From Hyposmocoma kahamanoa (lineage: Eukaryota; Arthropoda; Insecta; Lepidoptera; Cosmopterigidae), in NCBI RefSeq assembly GCF_003589595.1, contig NW_020654748.1, positions 3,797,941-3,861,940 on the forward strand: 64,000 nucleotides of DNA. The letters are read 5' to 3'. The position numbers and the translations under genes were made by a program. This document shows positions 9,121 through 20,570 of the stretch, one piece after another; position 1 is the first letter of the stretch, and each line of letters begins with the position of its first letter. The notes under the pieces were generated by a model. It was given only the letters and a program-made list of their open reading frames with translations. It did no database searches and was not told the DNA's origin.

Positions 9121-12100
9121 ATGGAACGGTTTCTGCGTCCCGATAAACTGAACATTGATCCAACCGGTAATTCCGCCTCCAAGGAATGGGAGCACTGGAA
9201 GAGGACGTTCGAGAGTTTCTTATCGAACTTTACAAAAGAAACAGCTGGTATGAAAATAGACATACTTATAAACCACGTATCTCCAACAATCTTCGCATAC
9301 ATAAGTGAATGTACTACCTATGAAGAAGCCCTAGACATACTCGACAAACTATTCAATAAACCAAAAAATGTAGTCTATGCCAGATATATACTAGCTACTA
9401 GGAGACAAAAGCACGATGAGAGCATTGATACTTATATGCAGGTGCTAAAATTATTAGCGAAAGATTGTCAATTTGGAAAGGTTGATGCTGAAACGAATAA
9501 ATCCGATAATATTCGAGACGCATTTATTACTGGTCTCAATTCGAGTAAAATCAGGCAGCGATTGCTTGAAAATCTAACTCTATCTCTTGACAAAGCCTAT
9601 GATCAGGCGAGATCGTTAGAAATGGCGGAGATGAATTCACAGAGTTACGAATCTTCAAATTTGAATGCTGTACAAGGTTCATCAAAGGAAGAAGAATCAT
9701 CAGCAGCGTCTTTCTTCAAGCGAAAATGTTTCTTCTGTGGGGGTCGCGTGCATCCTAGAAAAGATTGTCCAGCACTCGACTCTACCTGTCAGATTTGTGA
9801 AAAAAAAGGACACTTAGCTAAAGTATGTCGTAGCAAGAAACAGACTGCTGCATCAGTAGTCGAAACTGAAAGTAATAAAACTAGTGCTTGTATAATAGCG
9901 GCATCGCCGGACTCGCTTAGAAAGGCTACTGTAACGGCGTACGTTCAAGGGATACGCGCCCAAGCATTAATCGATACAGGCAGCTCAATTAGTTTTATGG
10001 ATGAGGAATTCTTTAATCTCTGTCGTTTAAAAAAGAAACCGAGTAACCAGAGAATTTCAATGGCTTCGACTACTCTTACTTCCAAAGTAGAGGGACAAAC
10101 TAGCGTCTCTGCCAAAATTGGAGATTATGAGTACAAAAATCTGAATTTACTCATAGTAAAGAATTTATGCGCTGATCTCATCATTGGACATGATATTCTG
10201 CATCAACACTCTTCACTAGAGTTTTCTTTTGGTGGTTTGAAGGAACCTATCAAAGTTAATGTATGCAGTGTTGCTGCAGCTACCGTGCCTGCCGTACCAC
10301 TGTTTTCTAATGTATGTCCTGAAATTAAGCCTGTTGCTATAAAATCGAGAAGACATAGTGAGGATGACAAAGAATTTATAAAAGAGGAAGTCAGGAAACT
10401 TTTGGCTGATGGAATAATCGAAGAAAGCACGTCCCCCTGGAGAGCTCAAGTCCTTATCACAAAAAATGTCAACCATAAGAAGCGTCTTGTCATCGATTAT
10501 TCCCAAACTATAAACAGATATACTCATTTAGATGCGTACCCTCTACCAAACATAGAGGAGCTGGTGTCACAAATATCTAGATATCGTATATTTAGCGCTA
10601 TAGATTTGCAAAGTGCTTATCATCAAGTTCCTATTTTGCTCGAAGAACGTCATTTTACGGCTTTTGAGGCTTTAGGAAATTTATACCAATTTCTCCGAAT
10701 TCCATTTGGCGTTACAAACGGCGTCTCAAGTTTTCAAAGGACGATTGATTGGGTAATCCGAAAAGAAGATCTCAAGGGAACGTTCGCTTATCTTGATGAT
10801 ATTACAATTTGTGGCAAGACCCAGCTTGAACATGACAAAAATCTTAAGAAATTCTTGGCAGCTGCCCAGAAATATGGCCTCACTCTCAACAAAGAAAAGA
10901 GTAAGTTCTCACAAAACTCTATTAATATTCTGGGTTATAACATAGAAGACAACATTATCAAACCGGATGCAGACCGCTTGCGCCCACTTCTGAACTTACC
11001 ACCACCATCTGATCTATCATCACTGAGAAGAGTGATAGGAATGTTTGCACACTATAGCAAGTGGATTCCAAATTTTTCAGAAAAAGTTCACGATCTTACT
11101 AATGCAAGGATATTGCCATTAAGCGACAATTTAGTCAAAAACTTCAATGTACTCAAATCAGATATAGCCAAATCAAGTATTCATGCAATTGATCATAACG
11201 CACCATTAACCGTGGAAACAGACGCGTCAGATCATTCTATCGCAGCAACTTTGTCACAGGCTTCTCGGCCTGTTGCCTTTTTCTCCAGAATGCTAAACAA
11301 AAGTGAACATAATCACTCGGCAATAGAAAAAGAAGCTTACGCTATCGTCGAATCGCTGAAGAAATGGCGTCATTTTCTTATCGGCAAACCCTTTCGGCTT
11401 ATCACTGACCAAAGATCAGTATCTTTCATGTTTAACAATAAACTAACGAGCAAAATAAAGAATGAGAAAATACAACGCTGGCGTCTGGAGTTGGCGCCAT
11501 TTAAGTATGACATTATATATCGTCCAGGCAAACAAAATGATGCAGCGGATGCACTCTCACGCGTATGCAGCTCAATATCGACACGAAATGAAAAGTTATA
11601 TTCATTGCACAATGATTTATGTCATCCGGGCATAGCACGAATGACCCACTGGCTTAAATCAAAGAATCTACCATATTCTATGGAAGAAATTAAAAACATG
11701 ACTAAGTCGTGTAAAATTTGCTCCGAAATAAAGCCAAGATTTTACAAACCTACAATTGATCCAGTTTTGATAAAAGCTACGTCGCCTATGGAGAGACTGA
11801 GTATCGATTTCAAAGGACCAGTACCTTCTAATACGAGAAATAAATACATTCTTACAGTAATAGACGAATACTCACGCTTTCCATTTGCATTTCCGTGCCC
11901 AGACATGAACTCTTCAACGGTAATCAAACATTTAAATGAAATTTTTATGCTATTCGGTATGCCGTCTTATCTACATTCAGATCGAGGAACCTGTTTCATA
12001 TCTACTGAAGTAAAGAACTTCTTAAATTCACGTGGTATTGCGTCGAGCAGAACTACACCTTATAACCCAAGAGGAAATGGACAGGTTGAACGTTTTAACG

Positions 12101-12699
12101 GAACTCTTTGGAAATCAGTGCAATTGGCTCTACGTTCGCAGAACCTACCAATAGAAAATTGGGAAAAGGTTCTAAACCAAGCTTTACATTGTATCAGATC
12201 TTTGTTGTGCACAGCGACTTGTTGTACGCCGCACGAAAGAATGTTTACACATACCAGGCGGTCATCGAATGGAGTATCTATACCTACCTGGCTGACGGAA
12301 TCAGAAAAAGTATTAATGAGAAAATTTAATCGTACTAACAAGTATCAACCTATTGTTGAAGAAGTGACTCTTCTGCACGTAAATCCAGACTACTCCTATG
12401 TTCGCTATGAGGACGGTCGAGAGACAACTGTTTCCAACCGACATTTAGCACCATTGAGCCTAGATAGTCAGATAATGGTAGATGAAACAACAAATATTGA
12501 GGCTCTTAACGAAAACTCCAATGAAGTGGAGGACCCTAATCCTACATCTCAAAATTCTGAAACCAGATCTTCTGATTCCGAAAATGAGACTGAAGACATA
12601 GACCACCCTGAACCTCCAGCGGACACCGAACCAGAGATTCGAAGGTCTGCAAGAGTGCGACACCCACCAGCCCACCTCGAGGATTATTTTCAAGGCTGA
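9121..12699 (+). CDS. Gag-pol polyprotein of the Ty3/gypsy element
   Basis: The product is 1192 residues in a single frame. The order is: Gag, with two CCHC zinc knuckles (about 203-236, CX2CX4HX4C each); aspartic protease with LIDTGSS near Asp285; reverse transcriptase with YLDD at 557-560; RNase H with VETDASD (Asp701); integrase with an HHCC zinc finger (first His about 830, second Cys pair CKIC) and the catalytic triad Asp896, Asp954, Glu990, which gives D-X57-D-X35-E; and an acidic tail. This order (integrase after RNase H) places it in Ty3/gypsy. All catalytic residues are present. No gag/pol frameshift exists, so Gag and Pol must be released by proteolysis. The stop lies 5 bases before the 3' LTR. 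Confidence 0.97.
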   Translation: MERFLRPDKLNIDPTGNSASKEWEHWKRTFESFLSNFTKETAGMKIDILINHVSPTIFAYISECTTYEEALDILDKLFNKPKNVVYARYILATRRQKHDESIDTYMQVLKLLAKDCQFGKVDAETNKSDNIRDAFITGLNSSKIRQRLLENLTLSLDKAYDQARSLEMAEMNSQSYESSNLNAVQGSSKEEESSAASFFKRKCFFCGGRVHPRKDCPALDSTCQICEKKGHLAKVCRSKKQTAASVVETESNKTSACIIAASPDSLRKATVTAYVQGIRAQALIDTGSSISFMDEEFFNLCRLKKKPSNQRISMASTTLTSKVEGQTSVSAKIGDYEYKNLNLLIVKNLCADLIIGHDILHQHSSLEFSFGGLKEPIKVNVCSVAAATVPAVPLFSNVCPEIKPVAIKSRRHSEDDKEFIKEEVRKLLADGIIEESTSPWRAQVLITKNVNHKKRLVIDYSQTINRYTHLDAYPLPNIEELVSQISRYRIFSAIDLQSAYHQVPILLEERHFTAFEALGNLYQFLRIPFGVTNGVSSFQRTIDWVIRKEDLKGTFAYLDDITICGKTQLEHDKNLKKFLAAAQKYGLTLNKEKSKFSQNSINILGYNIEDNIIKPDADRLRPLLNLPPPSDLSSLRRVIGMFAHYSKWIPNFSEKVHDLTNARILPLSDNLVKNFNVLKSDIAKSSIHAIDHNAPLTVETDASDHSIAATLSQASRPVAFFSRMLNKSEHNHSAIEKEAYAIVESLKKWRHFLIGKPFRLITDQRSVSFMFNNKLTSKIKNEKIQRWRLELAPFKYDIIYRPGKQNDAADALSRVCSSISTRNEKLYSLHNDLCHPGIARMTHWLKSKNLPYSMEEIKNMTKSCKICSEIKPRFYKPTIDPVLIKATSPMERLSIDFKGPVPSNTRNKYILTVIDEYSRFPFAFPCPDMNSSTVIKHLNEIFMLFGMPSYLHSDRGTCFISTEVKNFLNSRGIASSRTTPYNPRGNGQVERFNGTLWKSVQLALRSQNLPIENWEKVLNQALHCIRSLLCTATCCTPHERMFTHTRRSSNGVSIPTWLTESEKVLMRKFNRTNKYQPIVEEVTLLHVNPDYSYVRYEDGRETTVSNRHLAPLSLDSQIMVDETTNIEALNENSNEVEDPNPTSQNSETRSSDSENETEDIDHPEPPADTEPEIRRSARVRHPPAHLEDYFQG

Positions 12700-12704
12700 T
12701 AGAA

Positions 12705-12834
12705 TGTCATAATATTAACTCTTTAGTTTCTAATGTCTATTTTGAACTTTACATTTGATAGTCTTTTAGTTCATTGTTGTCAAATATTTTTGTGGAATAA
12801 AACCGTTATTCTAAAGGTTTTATCTTATTTATCA
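12705..12834 (+). repeat. 3' LTR (130 bp)
   Basis: Identical to the 5' LTR and followed directly by the CATAA target duplication. Confidence 0.95.
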
Positions 12835-12839
12835 CATAA

Positions 12840-13235
12840 CAATACCAATTTCTCCATTTTGTATTTACACGAGGTTTAAAATAATTGAACAACAGTGAAA
12901 AATAGAAGAGGCTTTAAAAGAAATGTAATGGCTCAATCGTTGTAAGGTTTTCCTTCAATATCTTCAGTAATAGTAAAATTTTTAGTTTTTCGGGATTACT
13001 GCCAGACTTTTGACAGGAGTCAACTGTGAAATCTGGAAAAATTTAGGAAAATAAGTACACATATTTTGGAAATATTTGAATTTTTAAAAAGGGATTTTTT
13101 CTCATAACCCTTCTTCTTTTAAATGTTAATGTTTCCATATCCCAACACTATTTGTACTGAACGCTCCTTGAACGCTCTCTCCAAACACGCCAAACACTCG
13201 TTACAACATATGGCAACATCAAAAAGTTTTTTTTT
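12840..13235. other. Intergenic gap upstream of RpL37; no gene
   Basis: A segment at about 12955-13060 shares pieces (TTGACAG..TCAAC, CTGTGAA) with repeat DNA near 59850 and 45020. The remainder is AT-rich and would hold the RpL37 promoter. Confidence 0.35.
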
Positions 13236-13240
13236 CTCTT
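13228..13240 (+). promoter_or_regulatory. TOP-like transcription start of RpL37
   Basis: The pyrimidine run TTTTTTTTCTCTTT just upstream of a short leader fits the 5' terminal oligopyrimidine starts of ribosomal protein genes. C13236 is the most likely first base, giving a leader of about 26 nt. Inferred from pattern only. Confidence 0.5.
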
Positions 13241-13261
13241 TGATTGTCAAATTCTGACAAA

Positions 13262-16107
13262 ATGGTACTGTATCGTGAATTATTACAATTTTAAATCTAA
13301 ATTAATCCACTTTTATAACTAATACAATGCACCAGTAATCACGCAATGAGTTCTTCCTCTGAATTGTTCTGAAGAAATTGCGTCTATTTGCGAACAAGTG
13401 TTGATGTTTTATTATAACCTAAAATATTATTGCAGACGAAGGGTACGTCGAGCTTTGGTAAACGCCGCAACAAGACACACACGCTGTGCAGACGATGTGG
13501 TAGATCTTCTTACCACATTCAGAAGTCCAAATGTGCACAGTGCGGATACCCTGCAGCAAAGCTGCGTTCTTGTAAGTGACATTTTTTTGGTTAAAAAATA
13601 TTTATTGGAAGTTGATCGTCGAGTTGATTCCGACTTTCTTGGGCTCTATAACGTTTAACGACAAGAAATTTTGGAACTAGAAACTCTTACTAGTGTTCGA
13701 ACTAAACGTATTCTATATAAATAAATCTATTTTTAATACATGTGTACTTAAGTAGTTGAAAGCCATAGAAGTTCGTTTATGAACGAGTTTTACGCTATCT
13801 ATTTCGGCGGCCTATTTATTTATAATAATTAGAATGATAGATTAATAACATTATAATTAATTCGGATGTTTCCTACTACTATATAGGATTTATAGGAATG
13901 ATAGTGAAATTATTAAAATTTGTTACTTATATTGTAATATGTACTGTGATATGTATAACACTACTTTTTTTACTTTTATTTATTCTACTAAATGTTGTCT
14001 TGGATCAAATTCCAGGAATTACGCTAAAAGTAGGGTGCTTAAAATTATAAGATATGATTTGAGTTAATACATTTTAATCTAAGTTAGTAAGTTATTTCAT
14101 AAAGTTTTTGTGTGCATTGTGAGTATTAAGTACAAAAAGAAAAGAGACACAGAACTGCTCTGTCTATTACATACAGCCACAAAAATAGTTTTACTATTAG
14201 TTTGCAATTATTAGTGTACCTTTGTATTGATGATAAAGATCAATCCTTATGGCCCAAGTCTGAAATTTTGCAATCAACAATTTTTAAAAAGGAAATCTAA
14301 TACATTGTAAAAGGAAATTCCATGCTTTATGAAGGGAAGACAACAGAAAGTAATTCAAGATAGTCAAAATCTGATAAATGTATGCTTTTTAATTTTTGTA
14401 AACTTTCATGTAGCATCGTAATTATGACAAAGTGAGAACTGTAATGTCTATTTGGGATAACTTACTTCTCTTCTGCTTATATGGCTGTACCCGCAGAGTC
14501 GGTTCTCTTTAAACTACTATCTCACAAGAGCCAGTTTAAATGACCTTCTCATACTGATTGTGGTGAACTTTGTCTAAACACGTTACACCACCCGCACATA
14601 GCAAAATTTTCATTTCATTGATAAAAAGATTAAACAAACAAAACGAAAACTTTCTTCAATATGGCTGGAGTCAAACCATTAATTTTACCAAACCAGGGCT
14701 ATCATATCGCACACTCAGCTAAGCAATTTTTTATTATTTATTTTTAATCTTTGTTTATTTAGGGGCTTTGATTGTTTTTGAACATGTCAGCCCCATTAGA
14801 AATACAATACATCAAGAAAACGCTTAATAAAATCCAGACAGATAAATCAAAATGCTACCTAACTAAACATGTATACAAAATCTCTGCGGCACTAGATGTT
14901 GGCTCCGACAAAACAGATTGAAACCACTGGAACAAGTCATATTCTTATGTGCTTTGAGTGAACTCTGAAGGATTGCATTGTGTGTAATGTGCAGCGATCA
15001 GAATAGATGGAATATATTTACCTAAAGTTTAAATAAAAGTCTTACTGTGGATAATACCAACCCACACTACTACTACCACTAAATAAAATATATGCATTGG
15101 AAACAAAACTACTTTATTTTTTCTTATCTAAATCATCACTTTCATTTCCGTATGCGTATAGTATATCCGTTGCGTAACATTCGCGAAAACCTAAGAACTC
15201 AATGTAAAACCTCTACAAAATAGTTATTTTATTTAGAATTACAAAACTTGTTTAAACATTACCATAGGTAAAGTAATTGCTAGATACAATTATAAAAAAT
15301 ATAGACAGTGTATAAAATAAAAAAATCCAGGATTTCAGAGGTATTTTTTGCTTTGTGCATTATTTTGATTTTTTTTGTTAAAAAATAAATTCTGCCTTTT
15401 TCTATCTCGGGTAATATGTTAAGAAAATATCGCTCATTTGGTGCAACATTGACATAATTTTAATTTTGACAAAATTGAATTCAGTATGGTAACACATCTG
15501 TAACATAACAAGTGTTTGTGTTTGAACAAAAATTGGCAGTAATTTAAAATTTATTTCATTCATTTTATTTAAGAGCCATGCTCTTGTCGGTGTAGCCTCC
15601 TCCACTCCTCACGGTCCATAGCCAACTCCTTGACCTCCCTGTAACTGCTCACATTAACCTTTCTTTTTATTTGGTCACAGAATGCCATTCTCGGTCTTCC
15701 TCTCTGTCTCCTTCCTTCCATCTTTATTTAAATTGTTAATATAAACAAAGTTTTATTACACACGTCATTAATTTGAAGTAAAATTAAAAATTCATTTCTA
15801 ATCAATTTCCTGTAACATTACAAGAGTACATCAGTGTAGCACCAAATGAGCGACATGTGGGTTAATATAGTTATAGGCAGATACATTTTAATATGTTGCA
15901 TAGCAACAACTTGTAATAAGTTTATAAATAGGTGTTATATAAATAAATAAATGAATGTTTATTACAGATCATTGGTCAGTGAAGGCTAAGCGCAGGAAGA
16001 CCACGGGCACCGGGCGCATGCGCCACCTTAAGATCGTCAGGAGGCGCTTCCGTAACGGCTTCAAGGAGGGCAAGCCCACACCTAAGAAAGCTGTAGCCTC
16101 TTCGTAG
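13262..16107 (+). CDS. RpL37: Ribosomal protein L37 (eL37), three exons
   Basis: Exons are 13262-13264 (the ATG alone, followed by donor GT), 13436-13571 and 15968-16107; intron phases are 0 and 1 and all splice sites are GT/AG. The 92-residue product begins [19 protein letters not shown]. It carries the zinc-binding CX2C...CX2C pairs (CRRC, CAQC) and continues [12 protein letters not shown] to the C-terminal PKKAVASS. It is a component of the large ribosomal subunit. Isolation of the start codon in its own exon is common for this gene. Exon GC content is clearly above its surroundings. Intron 2 (2396 bp) holds a LINE fragment. Confidence 0.97.
13572..15967 (+). other. RpL37 intron 2
   Basis: AT-rich DNA with one recognisable insertion, a LINE C-terminal fragment on the minus strand at 15569-15721. 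No other gene was seen. Confidence 0.8.
15569..15721 (-). pseudogene. LINE reverse-transcriptase C-terminal fragment
   Basis: Fifty codons read [11 protein letters not shown] ... [22 protein letters not shown] and end at a stop. This is the tail typical of endonuclease/reverse-transcriptase ORFs of insect LINEs. Nothing upstream remains, so it is a 5'-truncated copy. Confidence 0.7.
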
Positions 16108-16124
16108 ATTTACTGCTAAGCTTC

Positions 16125-16130
16125 AATAAA
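16125..16130 (+). terminator. Polyadenylation signal of RpL37
   Basis: AATAAA lies 18 bases after the stop, with a T-rich stretch about 20 bases downstream. Confidence 0.85.
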
Positions 16131-16559
16131 AGTTAAAAATCCATTTGAAAGTTTTATTTTTTATTCTTTTGGTTATATTTACATTATGTGTAGGTATACT
16201 TCACTGCATTTATAATATTATTATTATACACTTAGGTAGATTTGTTTGTATGTTGCGAGTTTACAAATAGTTTTATCTGCTATCAATTCTACTTGGTTTT
16301 AAAATCTGGATATTTAGGGAATTCAGTTGGTAGGCTCTGCCCAAAGGAATTGTATCACGTTATATCGATATTGTAGTTTCTAAAACGCCTTGTCAATAGT
16401 TCATAGCAATTACAATAAACTTGAGTAATTGCCAACTACTTTCAATAGGTGCCAGGACTTTTAGTAACGCACACCTGTAAAGATTTATTTATTCTAATAC
16501 TATTGCTAAACAATTGAGTGCTACATATATAAATTGTTGTTGAAATGTTTTTAAAAACT
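16131..16559. other. Intergenic gap between RpL37 and GIPC
   Basis: AT-rich; nothing recognised. Confidence 0.5.
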
Positions 16560-16962
16560 GCAATTTCAATGGAGTGAGGTGCGTCATAACCGGGCGCTGC
16601 AACATTACTTGAGGCGGGGGGCGCGCGCTATCGGTGTGCGGAACGGAGCCGACACGAATAATCTACTCGAGCAGCCACTCCAGTTAGTCGTGGCTCGTAC
16701 ACTGCCCGCGCCGCGCATTATGTTGCTCTTCGGTCGACTCGCTTCAACGCGCTACCTTCACAACACAGCTTAATCTTATCCCTCATCGCCATTGGGCGAT
16801 AACTTATCATGTGCTGTGACGCAGCTGTACGTTTTAAAAGTCTTAGAAGATAAGCGACTTTGTGGTGATTAAAATTGCACTGTGTGCTAGTGTAGAATGT
16901 GCGCGCGTTGAGTTCTCCATAAAGAAAAACTTGTTCCCGTTATTTAGTGGCCGGAGTTCGAA
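16560..16962 (+). promoter_or_regulatory. GC-rich promoter / 5' UTR region of GIPC
   Basis: A CpG-containing island (about 16570-16770) contrasts with the AT-rich surroundings and ends at the GIPC start codon. The word TCCAGTT near 16678 resembles an insect initiator. Frames open through the island on both strands have no protein character. Confidence 0.4.
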
Positions 16963-17196
16963 ATGTTCAAGCCGAAGAAGGCGCCGAAATATACGCCTCC
17001 GCCAGTGCCTTCGGCGCCAGTGGAGGAATACCAGCAGTCCAATGGCGTGGACAACAATAACGGGACACATAAGTCTCAACTCGTGTTCCACTGCCAACAA
17101 GCGCACGGGAGCCCGCTCGGACTTATTTCTGGATTTTCTAATGTTAAGGAACTGTACCAGAAAATAGCAGAATGCTACGATTTTCCACCAGAAGAT
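16963..17196 (+). CDS. GIPC (kermit): GIPC PDZ adaptor, exon 1
   Basis: Seventy-eight codons from MFKPKKAPKY to the donor GAT|GTGAG (phase 0). After a Pro-rich N-terminal stretch, the GIPC homology region 1 begins around 38 (SQLVFHCQQAHGSPLGLI ... VKELYQKIAECYDF). The family recognises C-terminal tails of receptors and links them to myosin VI for endosomal trafficking; in fly the gene is kermit. The next exon is 20.4 kb downstream. Confidence 0.93.
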
Positions 17197-18089
17197 GTGA
17201 GTTTCTTACTTCTTTATGCGTTATGCATCTTCCTTTATAATAAAAGTTATCTAGAGTAATAAATTACAAGAACGTACTTAGGCCTTTATTGGATTTTGTA
17301 CCGCGACCTTAAGGCATCTTGAAAGTAAAGATTGCATCATGGGTCATGCGTGAGACAAAGTAGTGGTTTCTATTACAATAATTGTTACCTACATCCTATT
17401 ACAGATGAGTCGCTCGGTTCTCATGCATTCACGTTTGCTTTTCTTGCTTTCATAGTGTCAGTCAAAACTTTATTTCATGGCTGACCGTCATAAAACAACT
17501 CTGAAATTCATAGTTATTTGAAATTGGTGTCCTGACTTCAACTACACGCAATGTCAAAGTGCTAGTTATACGTTATTATTTCAATCGGCTGAATTGATTT
17601 AGATTATTGCATTCATTCGGATCGCATTACAGGTACTTGCAGAATACCTGTAATGTGGGCAACAACTATAGTTTATATCATTTGTTATCACTTTGCCAGG
17701 ATATATGTATTTGGAAAACATCAATGTATTTAGGTAAATTTCCTATTTCCACTACCTACGTATGAAGAGATAGGTAGGTATACGTTTACGGCTATCGATC
17801 ATAATAATTATCGTAGCATAATATTGTGCTCTAACTGCTCCTAACAAAGCGCACTTTTTCATGGCCACTGAAGGCTGAAGGTAAATTTCGATAAGGAAAT
17901 ATTTTCTTAACAATGCGTCACACCACACGTAGTCATCGTATTCATACACATATTACGATGCTTGAAATGTTATGCAAGTTATATACATAGAATAAGTCGT
18001 GCACTAGTGCCATTTATGCACATTTTTTCTTCCATTCGCGCTCAAACAAACTTCAGTCCCACCCCCTAATGCATTTTTTATAAAGGCCC

Positions 18090-18733
18090 ATACTTGCGTC
18101 TCCGAGTCATAATTGTACCTGTCGTTACATTACAGCCACTAAGGCAGTTAAATATCTCGGTGTAACTATTGACTAAACCCTCAGTTGGCGCACTCACATA
18201 AATTCTTTGACTACACGAGTTCGTAAACTGATCTATATTTTTAACCTCCGGCAAGTAGCTGATGCTGACACCCTCCACATGACTTATTCTGCCCTATGTG
18301 TGTCCTTGCTTACTTACTGTCTTACGGTTTGAGGTGGTGCGGCAAAAACCATTATGCTTAAACTGGAAAGAGCTCAGAGGTCAGTCTTAAAAGTTATGTT
18401 TAAAAAGTCTTATCGGTACCCAACTTCTCTATTATACGACGACTCCTCAGTTCTATCAGTAAGGCAGCTATACGTACTACAAGTGATCTTACGGAAACAT
18501 ATGCTATTAAAATATGACCTTCTTCAGAAACGTAGATGCAATTATGTATGCCCTTACAGGCAACATAGGACTACCTTGGCTGGAAGGCACTTCCATGTTC
18601 TCAGCGCTCGTCTATATAACTTCATTAACAGTAAAATAAATATATATTCTCTTTCTCATTACGTAATCAAGAAAAAATTGACAACTTTGTTAAAATGCCA
18701 TGATTATGATGCCACAGAGGCGACGTTAGTATA
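18090..18733 (+). pseudogene. LINE reverse-transcriptase 3' portion, broken
   Basis: The translation reads KAVKYLGVTID, stop, then LRQVADADTLHMTYSALC, stop, then an open 126-codon stretch with LERAQRSVLKVMFKK and LSVRQLYVLQVILRKHML. This is the thumb/C-terminal pattern of jockey-type LINE reverse transcriptases. In-frame stops make it a dead copy. Confidence 0.7.
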
Positions 18734-18988
18734 ATCTTACAAATTTTATTTAAGTGAATAATCAAACAATTAGGTCGTGTACCTTCATCTAAACTTTTTT
18801 GGTATCCGACTCTCCTAATGTTAAGACCTTACTTATATGCATCCAAAAGCAACAATTATAACGCACCTTCAGATATTTCACACACATACACTGATTGTTG
18901 AATCAGTATCACTCATAACACACTCTACAATTACTCTCCACTCTCTTGATACACACTGCGACTTATTTGTCTAACATAGTTTTATTAC

Positions 18989-19160
18989 GGTCGTATTCCA
19001 GAACTCTACTCAATGCTCAAGTCAGGACTTGAGTATGATTTAAAGCACTAGAAATCATACTCAAGTCCTTGCCATTAGGGACGTATTTCCAGTGCTTGAA
19101 ATCATACTCAAGTCTACTTAAATCCTGACTTGAGCATTGAGTAGAGTTCTGGAACACGAG
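18989..19160. mobile_element. MITE, GGGTCGTATTCCAGAA family
   Basis: Long terminal inverted repeats: GGTCGTATTCCAGAACTCTA at the left, TAGAGTTCTGGAACACGAGC at the right. A second inverted pair (GAGTATGATTT/AAATCATACTC) lies inside. It is non-coding. GGG/CCC ends suggest a PIF/Harbinger relative; this is an inference. Confidence 0.8.
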
Positions 19161-19165
19161 CATTA

Positions 19166-19209
19166 GGGTCGTATTCCAGAACTCTACTCAACGCTGAAGT
19201 CAGGACTTG
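19166..19209. repeat. Half copy of the GGGTCGTATTCCAGAA MITE
   Basis: Only the left arm (GGGTCGTATTCCAGAACTCT ... AGTCAGGACTTG) remains, directly after the full copy. Confidence 0.75.
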
Positions 19210-19314
19210 TTTATTCTTTTGTGGGTCCCAAATGAACAGTTTTAATGTACTGGTTTTGGGACTACAGCGTTCCTTTTAGTTTATATGTAAGCCATTTGCT
19301 GATAAAAATTCGAT

Positions 19315-19489
19315 TGATGCTTGCCCGCCGTGGCGGGAACGGTACTGTCTGCTAACATACATTAAATCCTTTTGTGGGGTCTGGAGGTTGCCTGACTGGT
19401 CAGCAATCAATCAATAACTAACAATTACTGTATTATTTCTATACTATTTGTAATGGCTATCAATAAAGTTATTATTATTATTATTACAT
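19315..19489 (+). repeat. Retroposon 3' tail with (ATT)n
   Basis: The run TTGCCTGACTGGTCAGCAAT ... TGTAATGGCTATCAATAAAG ends in (TTA)n at 19469-19488. This looks like the 3' UTR of a LINE. Confidence 0.5.
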
Positions 19490-20396
19490 GCCGAATGCCG
19501 ATATTGATATCTTTATTTGCCCACTATGTATTTACCATTGATAAATTAATTTAAGTAACTTACAGGGTTATAGTTCTTTCTCTTCTATTATACATTTACA
19601 GAGACAATAGCAAATTGATACTTTATTGTCAAGCGATTATGTACAGGTATCCTAATTAGTGTAGTCATAAAACATCGTGTTACATTTTTTACATGTGTAT
19701 AAAAATGTAAAGCACATGTGTGCTCGGCGATACTAACGATAAAAATACTGATGGACTGCATTGATACGAGGTACGTTTTATTCAGAAGAATGCGGTATTC
19801 CAACAACTATTTAAAATTAAACTAGTGAGGTAAAAAGTCGTGATTTAGTCAGTTTTAGACACAAAAAGTAGATTAGTCGATACGCCGCGCGCCGCGCCGT
19901 TATAAAGTTATAGAGGTGTTTTACTATCCGCGTTGATTTTTTCGGTTTTCCTTCCTATTACGACACCATTTTTTAATATTGAGAACCACTGCATCTAATT
20001 CAGATCTGATTGCGTCCACAAAAGTCGTGATGTATCCCGAAATTCGAGGATTACTGATCCATTATTTGATTTAAAATCAATTACGACTTAACGTGTATAA
20101 CAATTGAGACTTAACGTGTATAACGTGCAAATTTTATTTACCTCGACGTTTCGGGCTTATTCAGTCATATTTGACCAAGCATTCATTTGATATGAAATAC
20201 ACTGAATATGTGAGATAGGTGCGTTGTATAATTATTAATGATGTATACAAACATTAGGGAATTAACATGGTTTGCTCTAAATACGCAATCAATTTTTTTT
20301 TTTCATTTACAAAGATTAAACAAAAAAGTACATTGAATTGATTTACCACGTTTTACTAACAAACCACTCATAAAAATCACGCGACAAAGAGATTTA

Positions 20397-20570
20397 GGGT
20401 CGTATTCCAGAATTCTACTCAATGCTCAAGTCAGGATTTGAGCAGACTTGAGTATGATTTCAAGCACTGGAAATACTACCTTAATGGCAAGGACTTGAGT
20501 ATGATTTTTAGTGCTCACTGCAATACTCAAGTCCTGACTTGAGTATTGAGTAGAGTTCTGGAAACGACCC
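20397..20570. mobile_element. MITE, GGGTCGTATTCCAGAA family
   Basis: Starts GGGTCGTATTCCAGAATTCT and ends AGTTCTGGAAACGACCC. Full-length copy, with a second inverted pair inside. Confidence 0.85.

Larger units (their letters stand above)
8957..12834 (+). mobile_element. Complete Ty3/gypsy LTR retrotransposon
   Basis: The 3878-bp element has identical direct LTRs at 8957-9086 and 12705-12834. Each is 130 bp and starts TG and ends CA. It is flanked by a perfect 5-bp target duplication, CATAA, at 8952-8956 and 12835-12839. Between the LTRs lies one uninterrupted gag-pol ORF with every expected domain. Identical LTRs and an intact ORF indicate a very recent insertion. There is no TGG-type tRNA primer site after the left LTR and no clear polypurine tract before the right one. 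Confidence 0.97.

Noticed and set aside
16579..17167. Open frames on both strands across the GIPC promoter and exon 1
   Set aside because: They are shadows of the CpG-rich island and exon 1; only the frame from 16963 continues correctly into later exons.
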